Shown here: positions 57,991 to 64,000 of the stretch, piece by piece
Layout: the number at the start of each line of letters is the position of its first letter
Numbering within the stretch: position 1 is the stretch's first letter
DNA from: Onchidella celtica
Lineage: Eukaryota; Mollusca; Gastropoda; Systellommatophora; Onchidiidae
DNA length: 64,000 bases
Direction of reading: 5' to 3'
NCBI GenBank assembly: GCA_963931925.1
Contig: OZ007570.1
Span: 67,795,714-67,859,713, forward strand
Notes under the pieces: generated by a model
Told to the model about the DNA's origin: nothing
The model's database searches: none
The model's input: only the letters and a program-made list of their open reading frames with translations
Made by a program: the position numbers and the translations under genes

Positions 57991-58369
57991 AGGGGAGGCC
58001 GTGGCCTAGAGCCAAGGTGTTCACCTCTCATGCCGAAGGTACCGGGTTCGAATCCCGGTCGGTGCAGACATGTTGGGATTTTGGGATATTTCCTCATGTT
58101 TTCCTGTCCCTGATCCTATGGTAGGTAGGATCGAGCACCTAGTCTTCTCGGATAAGGACGAAAAATTCGGAGGGCCCGTGTGCACGTTGCGCACTTTAAA
58201 CATACCTTGGCAGTTGGAAATCGAAAAGAGCAGGCCGAACAGGTCGCTGCCTGGGCAAAATTCTATAAAACAAATTCCCACCACAACAAGAAAATAAAAA
58301 CTAGAAAAGTGAGGTGTAAATGCCGATGGCAGCGAAACCTCCTAAAACTTAGTAAAGACCTAAACACGT
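57991..58369 (+). mobile_element. tRNA-derived SINE
   Basis: Near-full-length copy of the 17910 family, with intact B-box 'ggttcgaatcc'. 'ctgaggatt' occurs at 57972-57980 and again at 58370-58378, a probable target duplication with about 10 extra bases at the 5' side. Confidence 0.82.
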
Positions 58370-58378
58370 CTGAGGATT

Positions 58379-59338
58379 CTTTGGGCCACCATGTACGTGC
58401 AGAGGTCGTAACTTTGAAGTTACGTACTCATGATTGCCTGCTGTCAAACGATTGTTGTATGGCAATCAGCCCCGGATTAAAGACCGTAGAGTTTGCAAGC
58501 AAATATTCTGACCCAATTAGACATCTGGAGACAACTTTTCTTTTTTTTTTTAACAAAACACAATCACCATCTCAGCGATTAAAAGACCCGGGGTATAGAG
58601 GGTGGGTTTTTTGCGTGGGTTTTTTGCGTAGAGGATGTGAAAAAAAAGTTGCAGCGCACCATGTGTCAAATCGCGTGGAGCATTGTGTTCATCGAACTCG
58701 ACGCCATTGAGCTATTTATAGATCTGAGGTGTTTAGCGGAGAATGGGATTCTTTGAGAATTGTTACGAAAATCCACAGCCTCACAATTGTTTCTTGTCCT
58801 ATCAGTTTACTTTCCAGAATAGTCTATCCACAGAATGTCTACCTAAAAACTTGGCGTATTCCATTCTTTACATCTCTGACAGTGTCGTGACTGTATGTTT
58901 TGTCCTTTGAAACACATCTGCAGGCTGACAAATGCTAATGGCAGACATTTATCTTCTTGTCACCAGATCTTCCATTACGACCTCTGACCTCTGTTGTTCC
59001 CGCTCAGCGCACTGTGGCCTTTGCGCATGTCTAGACTACGTGAAACTCGCGCCCAATCAGACATTTCCCAATGTGTACACACTGTAACAAAATGTCAGAC
59101 GTGAATTAACGAGTTCGCCATGACGTGAAATTTACTCGAACGTTCTGAGCTACTGCAGTTTTATTCCTATTCAAAACTGATCGGTTTCGGAGACAAATCA
59201 GCCCCCTCTCCACTCCAACGAATTAAGGAGCTTCAGAAAACTGAGTCTGGAGTTTTCTGGTCCTTGGCAAATGCCTAGATCTCTTTTGTTAATGCCCGCG
59301 CTTGTAAAGTCAAAATATGGCAAAAAGAAAACGAAACG
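58379..59338. other. No gene seen
   Basis: No coding or repeat feature supported. Confidence 0.4.
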
Positions 59339-59445
59339 TTGTATGTAGCAAAGTCTTGAGTAAGAAATTATACAGAAAAGATATAAAACGTAAAGGAAAA
59401 GGACAGACAAATCTTGCCTTGGATTTATTGACTTTCTTCGAGAAA
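59339..59445 (+). repeat. Degenerate coding-like repeat, copy 1
   Basis: Shares 'gttgtat-tagcaaag', 'gtaagaaat' and 'ggaaaaggacagacaaatct' with 62261-62365. Conceptual reading KRKGKGQTNLALDLL against KRKGKGKTNLARGLL suggests a decayed basic coding segment of an unidentified mobile element. Confidence 0.45.
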
Positions 59446-62260
59446 AAAAATAACAGGATGGAAAATGATACAAACAAAACAATTGTAGAATGTTAGACCG
59501 TAGCTTGGAAACGAACCTTCTCACACCGGTAGGACAACGCCCACTTTTGACGGTACAGTGATATCAGAAATGTCGAAAAATGTGGGATAGCCGACCTGTC
59601 TTTGAATCGGACCAATAATTCTGGACTATCTCATCACTGTAAACAAAAAGCCTGTTGTTACAAGTATGTACGGCCCCCAAGCGTCTAGCCGTAGGGATGC
59701 ATACGTATAGTACCTACCCTTAACCCCAGTCTTGTCCTCAATCCTAAATCTTATTGAATCCCAAACCCTGCTCCTTACCCTTTCAACCAAAAATAAATAA
59801 AAAAAGAGGAAAACAAAACAAAAATCTGAAAGAATAGTTAATTAAGGCTGTGGTTACGAGTATTTCGGGAGGTTGTCGGGATTAGTGCTCTAGCTCTAGA
59901 GTCACAAAAGGCCTTTAAAATACGTACCCCTAGCGCAAAAAACAAAAAAACTTAGAGAACGTACGTACTTGTAACAAGGAGCTTGACTTGTAACAACATC
60001 CTAAACAAAATCACCACGCTAAAGTCGTGGAATAGGAGAGGGTGAAGTGGGTGTGGGGCGAGGAAGGGGGAGAACAATTATAGAGAAAGAGAAAAGACTA
60101 GGTAGGGAAGAGGGGGTGGGGGGGGGGTGGGGGGTCTTTATATAGGTCCATTGTGGATAACGGCCATTTTAGTTGTCAGGACCGACGCATAACCATGGTG
60201 ATGGTAGCATTGATTTTGATTCATTAGATGATTTGCACTGCGAGCACGTCAGGCGTCGCAAACCAATCGGCGGCGAGCTAAAAAAGAACTTCACTACAGT
60301 AAACAGTGACACGTGCGTTCACACACATGGGAGACGTTCGGTCAATTCTTTCACTTCCTTTCCCTTGTTTACACGGATGGTAGGGAATCTGACCAGCTGC
60401 TTGGATCCATCCTTTCCACCCCTGTCCTAACAGACAACTGCAATGCAACGAGCATTCATTTTAACCGCTTAGACATACCTCGAAGTTACACTCGGCAGCT
60501 GATCTAATCGCCATTTTATGTGTCGGAAGTACAACACAAAAACACTCTGTGACGTCATTCGCAAAGGGCCTATAAGTGGAAAATACTTTACCTCGTCACG
60601 TTTACCTTCAACCAGCCACTTTCTAGTTTGCGCCCCTTCCTCTTTTCTCACCCCCCCCCCCTCCCCCACTTTCCCTAGTTCATACTCTATGCTGACTGCC
60701 TATGGATTCGGACAGCACGACCGAAGGTACCTCTAGCTACCATCGTCTGTTTGTTCTAGCGTGCAACTGTTATCATTAATTACACTGACTTTAGAAGGTT
60801 AATGTCGACCCTGCTTTATACAAAGAAGCTCTTTCTTCTGTGCAAACCACATCTCATAATATATCGTTGTTCCTGGGGAACGAGACACTTTATAACAAAA
60901 TCTGCTCGTCGAACACATTAGTACTGTCCCAATTTAATTTTTGTTGTTAAAGACTTCTAATATAACACATAATCTGGGTCAATTTTGTTTCAGACAATAA
61001 TTTATATATGCCCTACAAAAGAAAAAATTATTCCTTGTTTATGTTTTGGCACATTTTGGCCAGACCGAAACAAAGCTTAACCCTTGCCTGGCTGTTATTT
61101 ATGGCTTTACCGTAAACAAGCAGAAAGGTTTTTTTTGCTACTGTGAATGTTCGAGTGTAAGTTTCTAGGAAGACTCGCTACACACATGTGTTTACACAGG
61201 TTGACAGCACACGGTTTATTTCTTGATCAGTTTTAATTTCTGGTTGAGTGAAGAGAAACACACACACACACATGCACACGCGGATACAGAGTCCAGGCGG
61301 TCAAACGACACACTGGTCCCTGATGTAAACATCGGCTCTAGCGCTCTATGCATTGCGATTTGTTTTTTTGTTTTTTCGATACGGCCAAAAGAAGCCGGTA
61401 TTGTTTGAAGGTTCCGGCTGGGCAAGGGATCTAGTGTTATAGTTGTGCACAATAACAATTTCTGTACAGTGCACACTTTCACAACCGTCGTACGTCAGAT
61501 TTTAACCAGTGATGGACTTAAATCGTGCTGACCAACGTACGGCCCAACAGTGATCGTGCTGACAGAGCCTTAAAACTTTAATTAAAATTACTCCCCCCCC
61601 CCCCCCCCACTCCCTGCGCCTTCGCTGTCCTGACGCTCACAAAGTTTATTGGCTGCCCAGTTAAACCTGGGGATTACCGAGAATTAACCCTCCAACTGTC
61701 TGTGTCTTACTGCACCCCCACCACGTCACTCATTCTGAAGCTGATGGTCTTATAACCCTCCTTAAACCCCAGGTGTTATCTCATACTGTGTAATCATCTC
61801 TCAACTGTCCAATAGAGTTTTGTACCCTGTTGTCTTCGTTGAGCGTCACAATTTCAGTTAGATGGAACACAAAACAGACAAACATTTTTTTGTTGTTGTT
61901 TTTTGGACCGACTTTTCAAAATCCTACGCTAAATAGCCTTCACCAGTTTTGCCACAAATTCCTTGAGTTCCGTGCCCTCAGCATTGCCCGGAAGTGCGAG
62001 AAAGATTGCTCTTTGTACAAGTCAGCAGATGGTTGTTTAATCGGTCGAAGGTTTACTTATCATTGGCCTACTGTATGTTTGCCTCACTTTCGCCGCTCAC
62101 CATGCTTTTTACTGGCTGACCTACTTTCGACTTGTTGGGGTATTCCCAAAAACTTCTTTTCGACTTTTGAAGTTGACGTAGAGCGGTGCTGTTTCATTCT
62201 GATCTGTGGTAAGCATTCCATTCAGCTCACGTTACACGGTCAAACATGTGACAAAAAGTA
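59446..62260. other. No gene supported
   Basis: Contains a G-rich patch (60109-60134) with a TATATA just after it, (CA)n at 61258-61275 and poly(C) at 61592-61607. An 85-codon frame from 60173 and a 143-codon frame from 61830 lack ATG support or family resemblance. Confidence 0.4.
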
Positions 62261-62365
62261 AGTTGTATCTAGCAAAGCCTGGCGTAAGAAATAATTCAGA
62301 AACGATGCCATAAAACGCAAAGGAAAAGGAAAGACAAATCTGGCTCGCGGTCTTTTGACCTTAGA
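62261..62365 (+). repeat. Degenerate coding-like repeat, copy 2
   Basis: Partner of 59339-59445. The coding resemblance continues for ~25 codons (LEREHKERFKGEKVSPS) before a stop. Confidence 0.45.
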
Positions 62366-62805
62366 GAGAGAACACAAAGAACGCTTCAAGGGCGAGAAAG
62401 TTAGCCCCTCCAGACAAGGAAGTGCCTGTTACTGCCTAGGATCCACATAGACAAAGCCCGAAAAAGCAAGGACTTCACCATTCACGACACTCCCTCATGT
62501 TTTAATATGTGAGACGACGTCCATTTTGTTGCACCAGAAGATCCAAAAGTACGAGTAACTACAGACTGCACTACACAACAAGTCGCTTCAATGCCCGAAA
62601 AAGAATTCACTTTCAATACTTCAAAACACACCTGATTTTACAAGCGAGGTTCTACGCAACAAGTTTTATTGTAGGAGCTTTCATAGTGCGTATCAAAAGG
62701 GTTTGAGTGGAATATTTCAGGATGCCACATAGCGCTTGTCTTGATGAGCTAGCTTTCTCGAGCTTGAAGCGTTCTGTATGTCCCCTTCCTTTCACACCTT
62801 TCACC
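62366..62805. other. No gene seen
   Basis: Non-coding flank between two decayed repeats. Confidence 0.4.
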
Positions 62806-63270
62806 TTTGACCTAGGCGTTGTCCACCCACTGCAGGATGTAGCCCCCCCCCCCTCCCACAATGCTTTCCATTCTCTTCTGTCTGTTGTTTTCCTCATGCA
62901 TGTTGTTCCTCCTCTCTTTGTAATTATCGTCCTTCCATCTTCTTCCTGGTCGTCCTCTTGTTCTCTTTCCTGTCCTTGGCTGCCATTCAGTGCAGCGTTT
63001 TGTCCACCTATTGTTATTCATTCCTCCCCACGTGTCCGGCCCAATTCCACTTTTGTTGTAGCATGAATTCCACTACGTCTTTTAGTTTTTTTTGTTTGCG
63101 TATGTCAGCGTGAGGGATTCTATCTTGCAGTCTGATGTTTAGCATATTTCTTTCCATTGCACTCTGAGTATTTCTTAGTTTATTCGTGAGCTGTTTCGTG
63201 ATCGGCCATGTTTGACAACCATATGTAGCCTAATCGTTGGGCGAATACATTGATTGAATACCTGCTTCTT
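62806..63270 (-). pseudogene. RTE-like LINE ORF C-terminal fragment
   Basis: Minus strand: frames give LRNTQSAMERNMLNIRLQDR, then LQQKWNWAGHVGRN, and after a frameshift near 63025 RWTKRCTEWQPRTGKR, RGRPGRRWKDD. This order (TQ.AMER.ML, D.R, KW.WAGH..R, W..R.TEW.P, GRP..RW.DD) is the familiar C-terminus of RTE/craniofacial-development-protein-2-like reverse transcriptases. Catalytic RT domain absent; frameshifted relic. Confidence 0.75.
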
Positions 63271-63427
63271 GAGAGACACTGGCAGTTTGGAATCCAGGAA
63301 TATCTCTCTTTTTTTCTAAAGCAACTCCTGTGCTGCTCTGATTCTGGTGTTTACTTCTTCCCCTTAGTCGGAAAAAAAACAACTTAGCAAGATACAAAAC
63401 TAAACGAGTGAGAACAAATCGTAGGAT

Positions 63428-63536
63428 CGTTGTAAGAAGTGAAACAGACCAAGCCGCCAGACTAGTGGGTCGCCGCCACCTATTAATTATGCATCACACT
63501 AATAGCAGCTTTAATCTGTTTCACTCCTTACAGGAG
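63428..63536. repeat. Small inverted repeat
   Basis: 'gtaagaagtgaaacag' at 63433 and 'ctgtttcactccttac' near 63516 are inverted with one mismatch; possible MITE remnant. Confidence 0.5.
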
Positions 63537-63816
63537 TTTGATCCACACTAGGCAGGCTGTTCAACAACGAAACATAAGTGGTTTAGACAACTGTGTCTAA
63601 ACGCTGCAGGTGGGAGATTAGGACACCTATAAGAGTGGTGGGGGTTTACAAAACACCTACTGATCTGTAGCACAGATCTTCAGTGTCACAGTTTTGGCAA
63701 TACAGGAATCTTTACCTGACCCTCAATACATGTTATGCTATGTACTCCCTCCCTCCCTCCGTATTGTCTGATCTCAGACCAGTTGAACTGACCGATTCTT
63801 TAAAATAATTATGTAT

Positions 63817-64000
<184 letters not shown>

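Noticed and set aside
60173..60430. 85-codon frame (HNHGDGSIDFDSLDDL)
   Set aside because: No ATG at the start, no splice support and no recognisable family.
61830..62261. 143-codon frame
   Set aside because: No recognisable domain or convincing start context; composition like surrounding non-coding DNA.

Overview
The window is eukaryotic. It has spliced exons with GT/AG boundaries, polyadenylated LINEs, tRNA-derived SINEs, LTR and DNA transposons, very abundant microsatellites and long poly(G)/poly(C) runs. There are no bacterial-type operons. Repeat content and style suggest an invertebrate, plausibly a lophotrochozoan or mollusc (a gastropod-like guess, low confidence). Most of the sequence is mobile DNA, much of it nested.

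Host genes: (1) three consecutive, phase-compatible exons of a RASL11/RERG-like small GTPase (7802-7929, 10419-10539, 15033-15233, + strand), with the 5' exon(s) carrying the P-loop not found; (2) a candidate first coding exon of a secreted protein at 53141-53217, with a TATA-like box 460 bp upstream and a splice donor directly after the signal peptide. No other host gene could be supported.

Layout: 61-5951, an L1/Tx1-like LINE with ORF1, ORF2 (frameshifted at the RT YADD box), poly(A) tail and, upstream, a degenerate ~50-bp tandem array. 7802-15233, the GTPase gene, whose first visible intron holds a palindrome-ended element (8017-9483) containing further foldbacks and a tRNA-like SINE head. 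15388-15550, a small hAT-type MITE. 17910-18281, a full SINE with an 11-bp target duplication, beside a 5'-truncated RNase H-bearing LINE (18293-20072). 20400-24500, dispersed repeats and a minus-strand SINE. 25133-25332, an assembly gap in a TC microsatellite. 25691-26905, a 23-bp minisatellite of about 53 copies. 28700-33400, dispersed MITEs. 34521-42423, a complete minus-strand LTR retrotransposon with apparently identical 1219-bp LTRs, a 5-bp target duplication, a tRNA-Pro-type primer site, Ty3/gypsy-type RT but Ty1/copia-like domain order (PR-INT-RT-RH, as in Gmr1 elements), and a precise loss of the integrase catalytic core. 42424-46000, MITEs and low-complexity DNA. 46147-50008, a 3.86-kb hAT transposon with an almost intact two-exon transposase, inserted in a SINE and flanked by a perfect 8-bp duplication. 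50229-64000, the secreted-protein exon, several foldback elements (with 3-bp TTA and 9-bp duplications), another SINE, an RTE-like LINE remnant and tetranucleotide arrays running to the window end.

The genes do not form a pathway; the biological story is layered transposition: SINE then hAT, foldback then LTR element, hAT-like repeat then Harbinger-like foldback. Some elements (LTR element, hAT) look recent.
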